From an uncultured bacterium (lineage in GTDB: Bacteria; Bacteroidota; Bacteroidia; Bacteroidales; Marinifilaceae), in the NCBI GenBank assembly GCA_905216195.1, contig CAJMSX010000010.1, forward strand, positions 1 to 64,000: a DNA stretch of 64,000 bases, written 5' to 3'. This document shows, in pieces, positions 40,066 through 49,495 of this stretch (positions within the stretch are counted from its first letter, which is position 1; the number at the start of each line of letters is the position of its first letter). The notes beneath the pieces are model-generated. The model made no database searches and was not told where the DNA came from. It worked only from the letters and a program-made list of their open reading frames with translations. The translations under genes and the position numbers were made by a program.

Positions 40066-41427
40066 ATGAAAGTACATTTTATTGCCGTCGGAGGAAGCGC
40101 CATGCATAACCTGGCGCTGGCTCTTCAGAAAAAAGGATATGAAATAAGCGGATCGGACGATGAGATCTTCGAACCCTCCCGAAGCCGGTTGGAAAAAGCC
40201 GGTCTGTTGCCTTCCGCCTGGGGTTGGTTTCCTGAAAAAATTACGCCCGACCTGGATGCCGTCATTCTGGGGATGCACGCTACTGCAGATAATCCGGAAC
40301 TTTTAAAAGCCCGGGAAATCGGAGTAAAAATTTACAGTTATCCGGAATACCTGTATGAACAAACCCGCCACAAAAAGAGAATCGTCGTCGGAGGCAGCCA
40401 TGGAAAAACCACCACCACATCGATGATCCTGCACGTTCTAAAACATACCTCCCTGCCCTTCGACTACATGGTAGGCGCTCTCCTTGAAGGCTTCGATACC
40501 ATGGTCAGTCTGAAAGACGAAAGTAGCATCGCTGTTTTCGAAGGGGACGAATACCTCTCTTCCCCCATTGACAGAAGTCCTAAATTCTTCCATTATCATC
40601 CGGACATAGCAGTACTCACCGGTATTGCCTGGGACCATATGAACGTATTCCCCACATTTGATAATTACGTAGAACAATTTGCCCGTTTCTGTGAAAAAAT
40701 CGCACCGGGCGGAAAGCTGATTTATTTCGAAAAGGATTTAAACATCCGTAAAATTCTAAACTACTGCCCCTCTTCTGTAAACCGGATCGCTTACGGGGCT
40801 TTCCCCCACCTGAGCCGGGCAGGAAAAACCTACCTGCAGTGGAAAGGAGAAGAACGGGAACTACAAATTTTCGGACTTCACAACCTGCAAAACCTATCCG
40901 CAGCTTACCGGGTGTGCCAAGAACTGGGTATAGACGACCGGACTTTCCTGGAAGCCATCTCGACCTATAAAGGCGCTTCCAAGCGGCTGCAAAAAATAAC
41001 TGAAACGGAAGATGCCGTAGCTTACCTGGATTTTGCGCACTCTCCCTCAAAACTCAAAGCGACTCTGGAAGCGGTAAGAGCACAATATCCCGGTAAAAAG
41101 CTCATTGCCTGTATGGAACTCCATACCTTCAGCAGCCTGAACGCAGCTTTTCTTCCCCAGTATAAAGACAGTATGGCCGCAGCAGACCTGGCTCTTGTCT
41201 TTTATAATCCGGAAGTCATCCGTCACAAAAAATTGCCGGAAATCACTCCGGAAGAGGTTCGGCAGGGGTTTAACCGCTCCGATCTTCACGTTTTTACCGA
41301 CAACCGTCCCCTGACCGGTTTTCTGGAGGGATTGGAATACGGTAATACGGTATTGTTAATCATGACTTCAGGAAATTTTTCAGGCATACCTATAAAAGAA
41401 ACTGTAGTAAATCTTCTTCACAAATGA
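40066..41427 (+). CDS. mpl: UDP-N-acetylmuramate:L-alanyl-gamma-D-glutamyl-meso-diaminopimelate ligase
   Basis: Mur-ligase-type enzyme of 453 residues that attaches recycled tripeptide to UDP-MurNAc in the cytosol, part of peptidoglycan recycling. The start MKVHFIAVGGSAMHNLALALQ and the ATP site GGSHGKTTTTSM (about 108-119) are as in Mpl, and GDEYLSSPIDRSPKF is the family's DEYD-like segment (here GDEYLSS). The frame is open 32 codons further upstream, but the ATG at 40066 gives the standard length. A CATATTTG -7-like box at 40034-40041 is a near-consensus match. It ends in an intrinsic terminator. Confidence 0.95.
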   Translation: MKVHFIAVGGSAMHNLALALQKKGYEISGSDDEIFEPSRSRLEKAGLLPSAWGWFPEKITPDLDAVILGMHATADNPELLKAREIGVKIYSYPEYLYEQTRHKKRIVVGGSHGKTTTTSMILHVLKHTSLPFDYMVGALLEGFDTMVSLKDESSIAVFEGDEYLSSPIDRSPKFFHYHPDIAVLTGIAWDHMNVFPTFDNYVEQFARFCEKIAPGGKLIYFEKDLNIRKILNYCPSSVNRIAYGAFPHLSRAGKTYLQWKGEERELQIFGLHNLQNLSAAYRVCQELGIDDRTFLEAISTYKGASKRLQKITETEDAVAYLDFAHSPSKLKATLEAVRAQYPGKKLIACMELHTFSSLNAAFLPQYKDSMAAADLALVFYNPEVIRHKKLPEITPEEVRQGFNRSDLHVFTDNRPLTGFLEGLEYGNTVLLIMTSGNFSGIPIKETVVNLLHK

Positions 41428-41432
41428 TTCGA

Positions 41433-41470
41433 TTACCATAGAAATCTGTTAGATTTTCTATGGTAATTTT
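41433..41470 (+). terminator. mpl terminator
   Basis: TTACCATAGAAA, 10-base loop, TTTCTATGGTAA (41455-41466), then four Ts. The stem is 12 bp with a short U-run. Confidence 0.7.
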
Positions 41471-41655
41471 CCGACATCTCAATTTGCTTCCGGATATCCT
41501 ACTTTTTTCACTTTTGGCAACACTTTTTTATTTCCCGCCTTCCTCCCTTTGCAATTTTATACTAACTTATAGAATCGAACCAGCAAAAAAGTAAATACTT
41601 TTTCTGAAAGAATAGCGTATAAAATTTACAAGTAAACAAAAACGTTTCACATATC

Positions 41656-42066
41656 ATGGACATGTCATTAAATCAGCGACTGGAAAAATTTTTGTTTGAG
41701 AAAAAGATTTCGCAGGAAGAATTACGGATCAGACTGGGCCTTAAAACAAGACAGCAGGTCAGTAACTGGGTGAATTGTCATGACCACATTCCCGACAAAC
41801 ATCTGGTCGCTATCATTAAGCTATTCCCTGATTTAAACGCCAACTGGCTGCTTCGCGATATAGGACCTATGTTCATTGATCAAAAGCAATTACGTCAGAT
41901 CAACCGGAATGAATACGGTTTTTGTGAAGAATGTCTGGATAAGGAGAAGGAAATAGCCATGCTGCGGGATACCTTGGAAAAGAAGGAAAGAGAATTGAGA
42001 GAAGTTTACAAGGAAGCGGGGAAGCTGGAAGAACGACTTTCGCAGTATGAAAAGAAAGATAAATAA
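41656..42066 (+). CDS. CI-like helix-turn-helix protein with coiled-coil tail
   Basis: 136 residues. The first 70 form a CI/XRE-type HTH domain (NQRLEKFLFEKKISQEELR, then GLKTRQQVSNWVNCHDHIP and the tail PDLNANWLLRDIGPMF, which is typical of phage CI-type repressors). The C-terminal half is a coiled-coil of Glu/Lys heptads (about 90-136) with a CEECLDKEKE Cys pair in between. There is no peptidase S24 domain, so it is not a full repressor. It may be a domesticated phage-type regulator. No other phage gene lies nearby. Convergent TPR gene downstream, shared terminator. Confidence 0.8.
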   Translation: MDMSLNQRLEKFLFEKKISQEELRIRLGLKTRQQVSNWVNCHDHIPDKHLVAIIKLFPDLNANWLLRDIGPMFIDQKQLRQINRNEYGFCEECLDKEKEIAMLRDTLEKKERELREVYKEAGKLEERLSQYEKKDK

Positions 42067-42094
42067 AAAACTGAGGTTTACGCCTCAGTTTTTT
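42065..42094. terminator. bidirectional terminator between HTH and TPR genes
   Basis: AAAAAACTGAGG, 6-base loop, CCTCAGTTTTTT. The symmetric A/T runs serve both convergent genes. Confidence 0.85.
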
Positions 42095-42098
42095 ATTT

Positions 42099-44060
42099 TT
42101 ACTCTCCGCCTTCTTTACAATACCGTTTGATGATGTTGTAAGCGTCCGTAATACCTAACTCCCCTGCCTTACTCAAATCGGCATTGGCTTCCGCCTTACG
42201 GTTGGTATAAATATAAAGCAAGCCCCGGTTAAAATAAGCTTCTCCGATGTCTTTGTCCATCTCGATCACCCGGGTGTAGGTCTGTATAGCCTGGTCGATC
42301 TTTTCACTCTGAACATACACATTGGCAATATTGAACAGAGCAAATACAAAAGTAGAATCGAGATCCAGGCATTTTTGATACCCCGCCAGAACCTGTGAAT
42401 AATCCACCGTTCGTTTTACTTTTTCGTCTTCTCCGACGATTTTAACAGATTTATCGTCTATGGATTCAATATAGTCGTACATGAGCATCCGCGCATTCGC
42501 CCGGTTGAATTCCGCCAGCAAATAATAGCGGTTGTTCTCCGGAACGCGTCCGAAATCCTCGATTGCCTGAGGATATTCCTGATTGTTCATATAAAAGATT
42601 CCCCTCAACAGATAGGTGTCTCCCTCCTCCTGTTCGGCAAGCTGCCGGGTCAGTTCCCGGATCTTCGTTTCTACGAAATCTTCCGGATAATTCATTTTCT
42701 TATTCGACAAAGTCAAAGAAGGCTGATAATTATGCTTTTGATTATAATCCATGATGTGAGGATTATAATACTGCACTTTTCCACTCCGCAAGGAATCGAT
42801 GCTCAGGTATTGCACACAAAATATATCCTGCAATTCCACGATTACATTTTTATCCTGCACCCTACCGTTGATGACATCCCTAATCCGGTCGTTACGGGCA
42901 CTGAAGTCGATCAGACGACGAAAATTTTCCGCCGTATCCACCAAAGCATTCTGATCTCCGCTCTTCATTTTTCGATAACGGTCCATGATCTGTAAGGCCC
43001 GGTGCTGATCCTCATCGGCTGCGGCATAATTGTGAAGTTGGTTAGCCACCGCCGCCCGGGCCAAATAAGCTTTTACAAAATCCGGATAAAGACGTATACT
43101 TTCGGAAAAGTCATCATAGGCACCTGTAAAATCACGTATTTCCATCTTGAGTAAGCCTCGGTTAAAATAAATCAAAATATTATCCGGATTCATTTCCACC
43201 ACTTTGTCCAAATCCTGAATGGCGTTATTGTAGTCCCCTACTTCTCCCCTCAGCATCGCCCGGTTATAGTAAGCATAGATGTAATTGCTGTCGATTTTGA
43301 TAACCTCCGAATAATCATCCAGCGTCTCCTGGTATTTTTTCATTTCGTACCAAACCAGAGCCCGGTTCATAAGTATCTTCTTATTCTTGGGGTTCGCTTT
43401 CAAAGCCCGGTTGAAATCTTCAATCGCACTGTGATAATTTTTTTGTTTATACCAAAGGTATCCTCTCAGACCGAAAGCATCATCGGAAAACATATTCAGT
43501 TTGATCGCAGCATTACAATCCGCCATCGCTCCGTCCAAATCATCCAGTTTTTCCCGCATGATCGCCCGGTTCAAATAAGCGGCCAACAAATTTTTATCGA
43601 TCATCAATGCTTTGGAATAATCCTTCTCCGCCCCTTTATAATCTCCCGTTTGTGCCTTGGTAATTCCCCGGTAAGCATACACATACGCATCGCTGGGATC
43701 CAGAGAAATCGCCTCCTTGTAATCCTCCATCGCCTTTTCATATTTTCTCAACCCGTTATAGGCTATCCCCCGATACATATACGCATGAAAATAATTCGGA
43801 TTCAATTCGATCGCACTGGTATAATCTTTAACGGCACCTTCGTAATCATCCAGACTCATTTTAGCCAATCCCCGAAAAAAATAAGGTTCGGCCAAATACG
43901 GCTTAATCCGGATGATGTTATTGAATTTATCGATGGCGCTGACATAGTCGTCAAAATAGATGGAATTTTTCCCCATCTGCAACATATTATAAGTATTCCA
44001 TTGTGCACAAGCAAGGACAGACCAACTCAGCAACAACACCGAAACAAGAATTCGCCTCAT
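42099..44060 (-). CDS. large TPR repeat protein, 653 aa
   Basis: From ATG at 44060 the protein has a signal peptide (1-20, ending VLACAQ) and then at least ten tandem TPR units of 34 residues in the first 380 residues (repeats of the type YNRALKANPKNKKILMNRALVWYEMKKY), a linker, and three more TPR units near the C-terminus. TPR arrays serve as scaffolds for protein complexes; here it would act in the periplasm or at the outer membrane. Partners are unknown. An upstream Met at 44072 is an alternative start. The gap to the next gene (44073-44257) contains only the Kelch gene terminator. Confidence 0.88.
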   Translation of the reverse strand: MRRILVSVLLLSWSVLACAQWNTYNMLQMGKNSIYFDDYVSAIDKFNNIIRIKPYLAEPYFFRGLAKMSLDDYEGAVKDYTSAIELNPNYFHAYMYRGIAYNGLRKYEKAMEDYKEAISLDPSDAYVYAYRGITKAQTGDYKGAEKDYSKALMIDKNLLAAYLNRAIMREKLDDLDGAMADCNAAIKLNMFSDDAFGLRGYLWYKQKNYHSAIEDFNRALKANPKNKKILMNRALVWYEMKKYQETLDDYSEVIKIDSNYIYAYYNRAMLRGEVGDYNNAIQDLDKVVEMNPDNILIYFNRGLLKMEIRDFTGAYDDFSESIRLYPDFVKAYLARAAVANQLHNYAAADEDQHRALQIMDRYRKMKSGDQNALVDTAENFRRLIDFSARNDRIRDVINGRVQDKNVIVELQDIFCVQYLSIDSLRSGKVQYYNPHIMDYNQKHNYQPSLTLSNKKMNYPEDFVETKIRELTRQLAEQEEGDTYLLRGIFYMNNQEYPQAIEDFGRVPENNRYYLLAEFNRANARMLMYDYIESIDDKSVKIVGEDEKVKRTVDYSQVLAGYQKCLDLDSTFVFALFNIANVYVQSEKIDQAIQTYTRVIEMDKDIGEAYFNRGLLYIYTNRKAEANADLSKAGELGITDAYNIIKRYCKEGGE

Positions 44061-44215
44061 GAAAATAAGCATTGGTTAGGACTCAACATTATAAGGGTTT
44101 AAATATAAATAAAAAAGAATCGTAAAGCCAAATTCTCCTCCGGGAATCAGTTATTTCCTATAAAAATAAAATTCCGGATCACCGATTCCTACATCATAAA
44201 CGGGTTTTTACAAAA

Positions 44216-44239
44216 AACGGGATGCTTCCGCACCCCGTT
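44216..44239 (-). terminator. Kelch gene terminator
   Basis: Minus strand: AACGGGGTGC, loop GGAA, GCATCCCGTT, then a T-run. The stem has ten pairs including one G-U. Confidence 0.8.
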
Positions 44240-44257
44240 ATATATGGAACGATACCA

Positions 44258-45349
44258 TCAATCGTCATTCTGATCGTCATCGTCTATACCCGGTGTAAAG
44301 TTGAATACAGACTGAAAAGTCCCGTCCGCTTTCTGGGTTCCTCCCAAAGTAATATAGCCCAGATCGTTAAAGGTAAAACCGACGGCCATCTGCCGCATAC
44401 TTCCGGCAGGCAGGTTGGTCACTTCATCCCAATATCCTTTCCGGCCTCTGGAAGTTTCGAAGGGATTGAATTCCCAGCAATCGCTCTTCAGCGAACCGTT
44501 GGATCCGGTAGCCAGGTATGCGCGGGCATTTTCGCCCGAACCGATCACAAAAGCAACGGCAAAAGCGCGCTTGATTTTCGGATAATCGTTATCCCATTTT
44601 CTGTCGTCCCGGTCTTTCAAGGGATCCAGTTCCTCCCAAGGTATTTCATTCGTAGGAGTAAATTTAAGCACATCGTTTACATAATCGCTTTCTCCCTGAC
44701 GACCGGTACAAATATAGGCGCTTTCTCCGATCACAAAAGCAACGGCTCCTTCCCGGGGCGATCCGTAATACATTACTTCCGTTTCCCAGGTATTTGTGCC
44801 CGGATTAAACGTATAAAAATCATTATAAGTACCTTCCTTATCTTCTCCTCTTCCCATTCCTACATATCCTTTTCCACTCACATAAAAAGCTACTCCGGAA
44901 CGTCTTACCTTACCGGGGAAATCAGGCATTTTCGTCCATTGACTACCCGTAGCCTGAGTCGGGTCAAAACGGTAAAAGTCACTGAACCATTCGGATTTAC
45001 CTTCTTCTCCCTGTTTATTTACATTGTCGGCATATCCCAATCCCACATATCCGTATTTTCCATCAGAAAAAGCAACCGCTCCGTAACGGGGTGCTCCCGG
45101 AAAATCGTCCACAGCTTTCCAGGAACCGTTATATACCCAGAAATCCTTCATTTCGTAATCATCCCCATCAATTCCCAGACCAACATAAGACTTTCCATTA
45201 ATTGTAAACGCTACGGCACCGGTTCTTCCCTTCCCAGGAAAAGAGCTTGTATTCTGTTTTGCCCAGTCACCAACTTCGTCATCATTGGAACTACAACCTG
45301 CAAAGAAGAGTACCAGCATAATAAAACATAAATTCTTTACCGTTTTCAT
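44258..45349 (-). CDS. Kelch-repeat lipoprotein, 363 aa
   Basis: Lipoprotein with lipobox FFAGC (Cys19) and a six-bladed Kelch-like beta-propeller: the repeats GRTGAVAF, GAVAF, RRSGVAF, REGAVAF, AFAVAF and MAVGF occur about every 50 residues with the following GYVGLG or AYICTG segments. Kelch propellers bind sugars, proteins or sialic acids; the role here is unknown. The gene is divergent from the DUF4270 gene. The intergenic 45350-45563 holds the two promoters and no gene. Confidence 0.87.
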   Translation of the reverse strand: MKTVKNLCFIMLVLFFAGCSSNDDEVGDWAKQNTSSFPGKGRTGAVAFTINGKSYVGLGIDGDDYEMKDFWVYNGSWKAVDDFPGAPRYGAVAFSDGKYGYVGLGYADNVNKQGEEGKSEWFSDFYRFDPTQATGSQWTKMPDFPGKVRRSGVAFYVSGKGYVGMGRGEDKEGTYNDFYTFNPGTNTWETEVMYYGSPREGAVAFVIGESAYICTGRQGESDYVNDVLKFTPTNEIPWEELDPLKDRDDRKWDNDYPKIKRAFAVAFVIGSGENARAYLATGSNGSLKSDCWEFNPFETSRGRKGYWDEVTNLPAGSMRQMAVGFTFNDLGYITLGGTQKADGTFQSVFNFTPGIDDDDQNDD

Positions 45350-45404
45350 AAAATTATTTGTTATTACGATTTCTATTTAATCACTTGCGGATTCAAAACT
45401 CGGG

Positions 45405-45434
45405 CAAAACTACATAAATTATACACAAATACAA
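45405..45434 (-). promoter_or_regulatory. Kelch gene promoter
   Basis: Minus-strand TTG (45432-45434), 19 bases, then TAGTTTTG (45405-45412). The leader would be about 50 bases. Confidence 0.45.
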
Positions 45435-45563
45435 TAAAAAATATATTAAATTACGTTTCAAAGGCTTATAAATCCTGTAATGAGAAATTAAAATACCTTA
45501 CCCTTGTAATATTTTTAGAAAATAATTTTACCTTCGCCCTCTGATTATAGAAAATTACAACAT

Positions 45564-46871
45564 ATGAGACTCATTCCATTTTTTTTCTTTATCATTTTAT
45601 ATAGTGCATGCACCAATGACGTTACGTCTATCGGCCAGGACCTGATCGATGATAACAGTTTTGTGGAAATGAGGCAATTTAAAATTAAAAATACCTCTAC
45701 GGTCAAACTGGACTCGTTCGCCACTTCCACCGGAAATAGTTATTCGCCCATCAGCAAACTGCTTGCCGGACGGCTGCTGGATCCCGTGACCGGGATCACC
45801 CGGGCCACCCCCTATTTTGAAATCGTACCGGGAGGCGGGAGTTCCATCAAAAAAAATTACGTATACGATTCCCTGACGTTCCATTGTACATTTACCGGAA
45901 ACATCTGGGGGGATACAACTCAGTTACAGACCTTTCGCTTATGCCAGATGGAAAGGCTGCCCATTCTGGACAAAGAAACCGATTTGATTTACAATGTCGC
46001 TTCCGTACCCTACAAACAGGAACCCCTGGCTACATACCAGGTATGGCCCTGGAAAGAACGCCTGAAAAACATGTGGTTCCGTATGGATGACGATTTAGGA
46101 CGGGAATTGTACAATATGCTACGCCGCCAAAGCGACGAAGTGACCAATCATCTCCTTTTTTTATACTGGTTTAAAGGTTTGGCTTTTGTCCCCGACGACA
46201 ACAACAGTTGTATACTGGGTCTGAGTTCCAGCGGCGACAGTTTGTACATGAATCTGCATTTCCACGATGCCAAAGGAAATTATACATACAAATTCAATAA
46301 AAGTACCGCCTATAACAAGTATACTTTCCTGAATATCCTCAATGATGCCGTCAATACGCCTTATGCGGCGCTGACCAATCAGCAGGAAAATCTGGAATTT
46401 CCGGATGCCAAACGTCCCAATGCACCCGAAGGACAGGCCGTCACCCAGGCAGGTAGCGGTTACATGATAAAAATGCGCATCCCTATTTCTCCGGCTTCGG
46501 AAAAATACAAAACGATCATTAAAGCGGAAATCGAACTCTATCCTCAGCAAGGTATAGAGAAAAATTTCGGATTGCCTTCGGAAGTCTACGTCTATAAATC
46601 CGATAAAAACAACCGTTTGATTTCCGTACTGATGACCAACGATAATAAAGTGATTACCGGAAAACTGGTGGAAGATCCCACCCAAGCCGGTGGAGTCAAA
46701 TACCTGATAAATATTACGGACTATTACAATACCCTGTCTATGGCAGGAAACGGTGACGAGAACAATTACATTCTCGTCAGCATTCCCACCAGTCAGATCA
46801 ACAATAGTCTCAACCGTTTAGTCATAGACGAAATACCGGTCTTACATGTATATTATGCAAAATATGAATAA
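45564..46871 (+). CDS. DUF4270 lipoprotein
   Basis: 435 residues with a lipobox (YSAC, Cys16) and the DUF4270 beginning DVTSIGQDLIDDNSFVEM. The family is found across Bacteroidetes as surface or periplasmic lipoproteins with an unknown role. The body is beta-rich with no other recognisable domain. A TACCTTCG box about 30 bases upstream is one mismatch from the -7 consensus. It is followed after 13 bases by a barrel gene, with which it probably forms a unit. Confidence 0.85.
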   Translation: MRLIPFFFFIILYSACTNDVTSIGQDLIDDNSFVEMRQFKIKNTSTVKLDSFATSTGNSYSPISKLLAGRLLDPVTGITRATPYFEIVPGGGSSIKKNYVYDSLTFHCTFTGNIWGDTTQLQTFRLCQMERLPILDKETDLIYNVASVPYKQEPLATYQVWPWKERLKNMWFRMDDDLGRELYNMLRRQSDEVTNHLLFLYWFKGLAFVPDDNNSCILGLSSSGDSLYMNLHFHDAKGNYTYKFNKSTAYNKYTFLNILNDAVNTPYAALTNQQENLEFPDAKRPNAPEGQAVTQAGSGYMIKMRIPISPASEKYKTIIKAEIELYPQQGIEKNFGLPSEVYVYKSDKNNRLISVLMTNDNKVITGKLVEDPTQAGGVKYLINITDYYNTLSMAGNGDENNYILVSIPTSQINNSLNRLVIDEIPVLHVYYAKYE

Positions 46872-46884
46872 TAGAATATTCGGT

Positions 46885-48144
46885 ATGAAGAAGTATCTCC
46901 TGATCAGTGCGTTAGTAACTCTTATTTCCTCCGGAATCTACAGCCAGAATAACACCGGAACCCCTTATTCCATGTATGGAATCGGGCTCCTCCAGGATAA
47001 TTACGGGCCTTTCACGGCTATGGGGGGCGTTTCGGCTGCCATGCGGGACAACAACAACATCAACTTCCTGAATCCGGCTTCTTATACGGCACTGGACAGC
47101 AATCGTTTTTACATACAGTTCGGGATTACGGGAGAGTACGTGCACATCGCTACCCATAAAGAAAGCAGCAATTACCGGGTGGGACAAAATGCCTCCCTCA
47201 ATATGGCGCTGCGACTGTTCAAAAACACTTTTGCCTCCTTCGGCTTCAATCAGAGATCGGACATCGGCTACGATCTGCATTATTTCAATATTATCAGCGG
47301 TACCGAGAGTACTTATTACAATCAACAAATATCGGGGAAAGGAGGATTGAACGACTTTTATCTGGGACTGGCTTATCAGATCAAAAATCTCTCGATAGGA
47401 GTAAATACATCCCTCGTATTCGGTAATCTGGAAAGACGCCTGAGTCTGGTTCCGGTAATCACGGATAGTTATTACATCAATACCCAAAATAAAATAGCGG
47501 TACACGACGTAATCTTCAACATGGGTCTGCAATATCTGATCAACCTCTCTGCCAAATCCAAGCTGACGCTGGGGACGGCGTTCAACCTTCAGACGAATCT
47601 AAATGCCAAAAAGAGTTTCACGTCTTATAAAATCAATTCTTCTACCCACGTCAGCGAAACCCTGGATGACGACGTACTGAAAAGAGGAAACATTACATAC
47701 CCTTTCCGGATCGTCGGAGGTTTTGCCTACGATTACAAAGACAAATGGATGATCGCCGGAGATTATACGTTTCAGCAAATGACCAATTATAAGGAATTCG
47801 GGAAAAAACAGGATTACCGGGATTACAACAAGCTTTCTCTGGGAGCTTCCCTCCTCCCGGCCCGTTACGGCAGATACTGGTGGCAAAGAAATAAGTATAT
47901 CCTCGGAACTTATTTTGTGCGTTCCCAAATCGAACTGAACGATATTCCCATCGATACCTACGCGGTTACCTTCGGGGCCCAGATACCGGTTTACATTCCT
48001 AACCGCGAATTATTGCTCGGTATCGCCTTCGATCTGGGCATCAGAGGCACGAAAGAAAACGGATTGATCCAGGAAAGATTTGCTAAAATCCGGTTTAATA
48101 TTGCTTTCAAAGAAGGATGGTTCATGAAACGTAAGATAAACTAA
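46885..48144 (+). CDS. outer-membrane barrel protein, 419 aa
   Basis: From ATG at 46885 the protein has a signal peptide (1-20, ending GIYSQ) and a barrel-like body beginning with GTPYSMYGIGLL and FTAMGGVSAAMRDNNNINFLNPASY, a pattern seen in FadL-related barrels of Bacteroidetes, with many aromatic strands up to the C-terminus. An earlier ATG at 46846 would overlap the DUF4270 gene by 26 bases and is less likely. It is in one unit with the DUF4270 lipoprotein gene, and the two may work together at the outer membrane. Confidence 0.78.
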   Translation: MKKYLLISALVTLISSGIYSQNNTGTPYSMYGIGLLQDNYGPFTAMGGVSAAMRDNNNINFLNPASYTALDSNRFYIQFGITGEYVHIATHKESSNYRVGQNASLNMALRLFKNTFASFGFNQRSDIGYDLHYFNIISGTESTYYNQQISGKGGLNDFYLGLAYQIKNLSIGVNTSLVFGNLERRLSLVPVITDSYYINTQNKIAVHDVIFNMGLQYLINLSAKSKLTLGTAFNLQTNLNAKKSFTSYKINSSTHVSETLDDDVLKRGNITYPFRIVGGFAYDYKDKWMIAGDYTFQQMTNYKEFGKKQDYRDYNKLSLGASLLPARYGRYWWQRNKYILGTYFVRSQIELNDIPIDTYAVTFGAQIPVYIPNRELLLGIAFDLGIRGTKENGLIQERFAKIRFNIAFKEGWFMKRKIN

Positions 48145-48229
48145 ATATCTAGTAGTTTTTATCAGTCGTTAACGAAACATTAACGTAATAAACCCCGATA
48201 TATATGCTGTAATAATGGTTAAAAACAAC

Positions 48230-48237
48230 TAAATTTG
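48230..48237 (+). promoter_or_regulatory. TlpA-like gene promoter, -7 element
   Basis: TAAATTTG matches TAnnTTTG, 36 bases before the ATG at 48274. Confidence 0.5.
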
Positions 48238-48273
48238 CAAGCAAACAATATTTTATCACAAAATCACAGAATC

Positions 48274-49368
48274 ATGAAAAAAATTTTATTACCCTTGGCC
48301 TTATTGGCTCTCGCCATGACAGCCTGCGACACCACTCCGAAGTATACCATCAACGGAACGGTTGAAGGAGAACAGGAGGGAACGGTCTATCTTATGAAAT
48401 ATAACGGAAGAGAAGCCGATACTTTAGCAGAAGCCCCCATCAAGGCAGGTAAATTCAAATTGGAAGGAACCACCGACAATATAGATTATGCCGCTTTAAT
48501 CGTAGCCGGGAAAAAAGGCGGAACGCCGATTATGCTCGAAAACGCCCAGTTTACGGCGACTTTAAATCCTGCCGATAATAGTACTTCTAAGGTAGAAGGT
48601 ACGGAAAGCCAAAAAATTTGGAATGAATTCATGGCGATCTCCAACGATGCGAGGAAACAACAATCCGAACTTTATAAAGAGTACAATACGGCTAAACAGG
48701 AAAAAAACGAAGAAAAAGCAAAAGAAATCGAAAACAAATTCGATGAAGTGGGAAAAACAACCTGGGAAAAAGTAAGCGGTATTATGAAAGCGAACCCGGA
48801 TAGTTATGTATCCGCCTTCATTTTATCCACCCGTATGAGCAGTATGGATACCAAAGAACTTTCAGAAATGTACCATGCATTGGGCGCCAATGCCAAAGCT
48901 ACGGAACCGGGCAAAAATATCGGAGAGAGACTGGCAAAACTCGAAGCGGTTGCCGTAGGTAAAGTAGCACCGAACTTCACCCAGAATACCCCGGAAGGGA
49001 AACCCCTGTCTTTATACGACATAAAAGGGAAAGTAAAAATTATCGATTTCTGGGCCTCCTGGTGCGGACCTTGCCGCAGAGCGAATCCGGATATGGTAAA
49101 GCTGTACAATAAATACCACAAAAAAGGATTGGAAATCATCGGCGTTTCTCTGGACCGGAATAAAGAAGACTGGGAAAAAGCGATTAAAGACGATAAGTTA
49201 GACTGGTATCAGGTTTCCGACCTGCAATACTGGAACAATAGCGTTGCTCAGATGTATGCGGTGAACAGTATCCCTCACTTATTTATCCTGGACGAAAACA
49301 ACACGATTGTAGCCGATAATCTCCACGGAGAAGAACTGGCTGCCAAAGTTGCCGAGATGTTGAAATAA
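48274..49368 (+). CDS. TlpA-like thiol-disulfide oxidoreductase, lipoprotein
   Basis: From ATG at 48274, 364 residues: signal peptide with lipobox (MTAC), an N-terminal DUF4369-type beta domain (about 20-120), a helical linker, and a C-terminal thioredoxin/AhpC-TSA-like domain (about 228-364) with the active site WCGPCR at residues 263-268 (Cys264 and Cys267). It probably keeps periplasmic cysteines reduced, for example in cytochrome c biogenesis or envelope stress. The frame opens 13 codons earlier, but this lacks a signal-peptide-like start. A strong terminator follows. Confidence 0.9.
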   Translation: MKKILLPLALLALAMTACDTTPKYTINGTVEGEQEGTVYLMKYNGREADTLAEAPIKAGKFKLEGTTDNIDYAALIVAGKKGGTPIMLENAQFTATLNPADNSTSKVEGTESQKIWNEFMAISNDARKQQSELYKEYNTAKQEKNEEKAKEIENKFDEVGKTTWEKVSGIMKANPDSYVSAFILSTRMSSMDTKELSEMYHALGANAKATEPGKNIGERLAKLEAVAVGKVAPNFTQNTPEGKPLSLYDIKGKVKIIDFWASWCGPCRRANPDMVKLYNKYHKKGLEIIGVSLDRNKEDWEKAIKDDKLDWYQVSDLQYWNNSVAQMYAVNSIPHLFILDENNTIVADNLHGEELAAKVAEMLK

Positions 49369-49389
49369 TTTACCGGATATTTTAAAAAG

Positions 49390-49420
49390 AGGGTAACGAT
49401 TTTTTTCGTTACCCTTTCTT
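49390..49420 (+). terminator. TlpA-like gene terminator
   Basis: AGGGTAACGA, 6-base loop, TCGTTACCCT, then TTCTTTTT. The stem has ten pairs. Confidence 0.8.
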
Positions 49421-49425
49421 TTTAT

Positions 49426-49433
49426 TAAATTTG
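49426..49433 (+). promoter_or_regulatory. GH3 gene promoter, -7 element
   Basis: TAAATTTG is an exact match to TAnnTTTG, 62 bases before the ATG at 49496, directly after the terminator of the upstream gene. Confidence 0.5.
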
Positions 49434-49495
49434 CCTGAGATCCGTACATCGGTAAAACAAGTTAATCCCATAAATTGATAACAGAGCGTTGAGAG

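Noticed and set aside
43431..44102. A 223-codon plus-strand frame.
   Set aside because: It is antisense to the TPR gene; the frame only reflects the codon bias of the repeats.
44222..45331. A 369-codon plus-strand frame.
   Set aside because: It is the antisense shadow of the Kelch lipoprotein gene.
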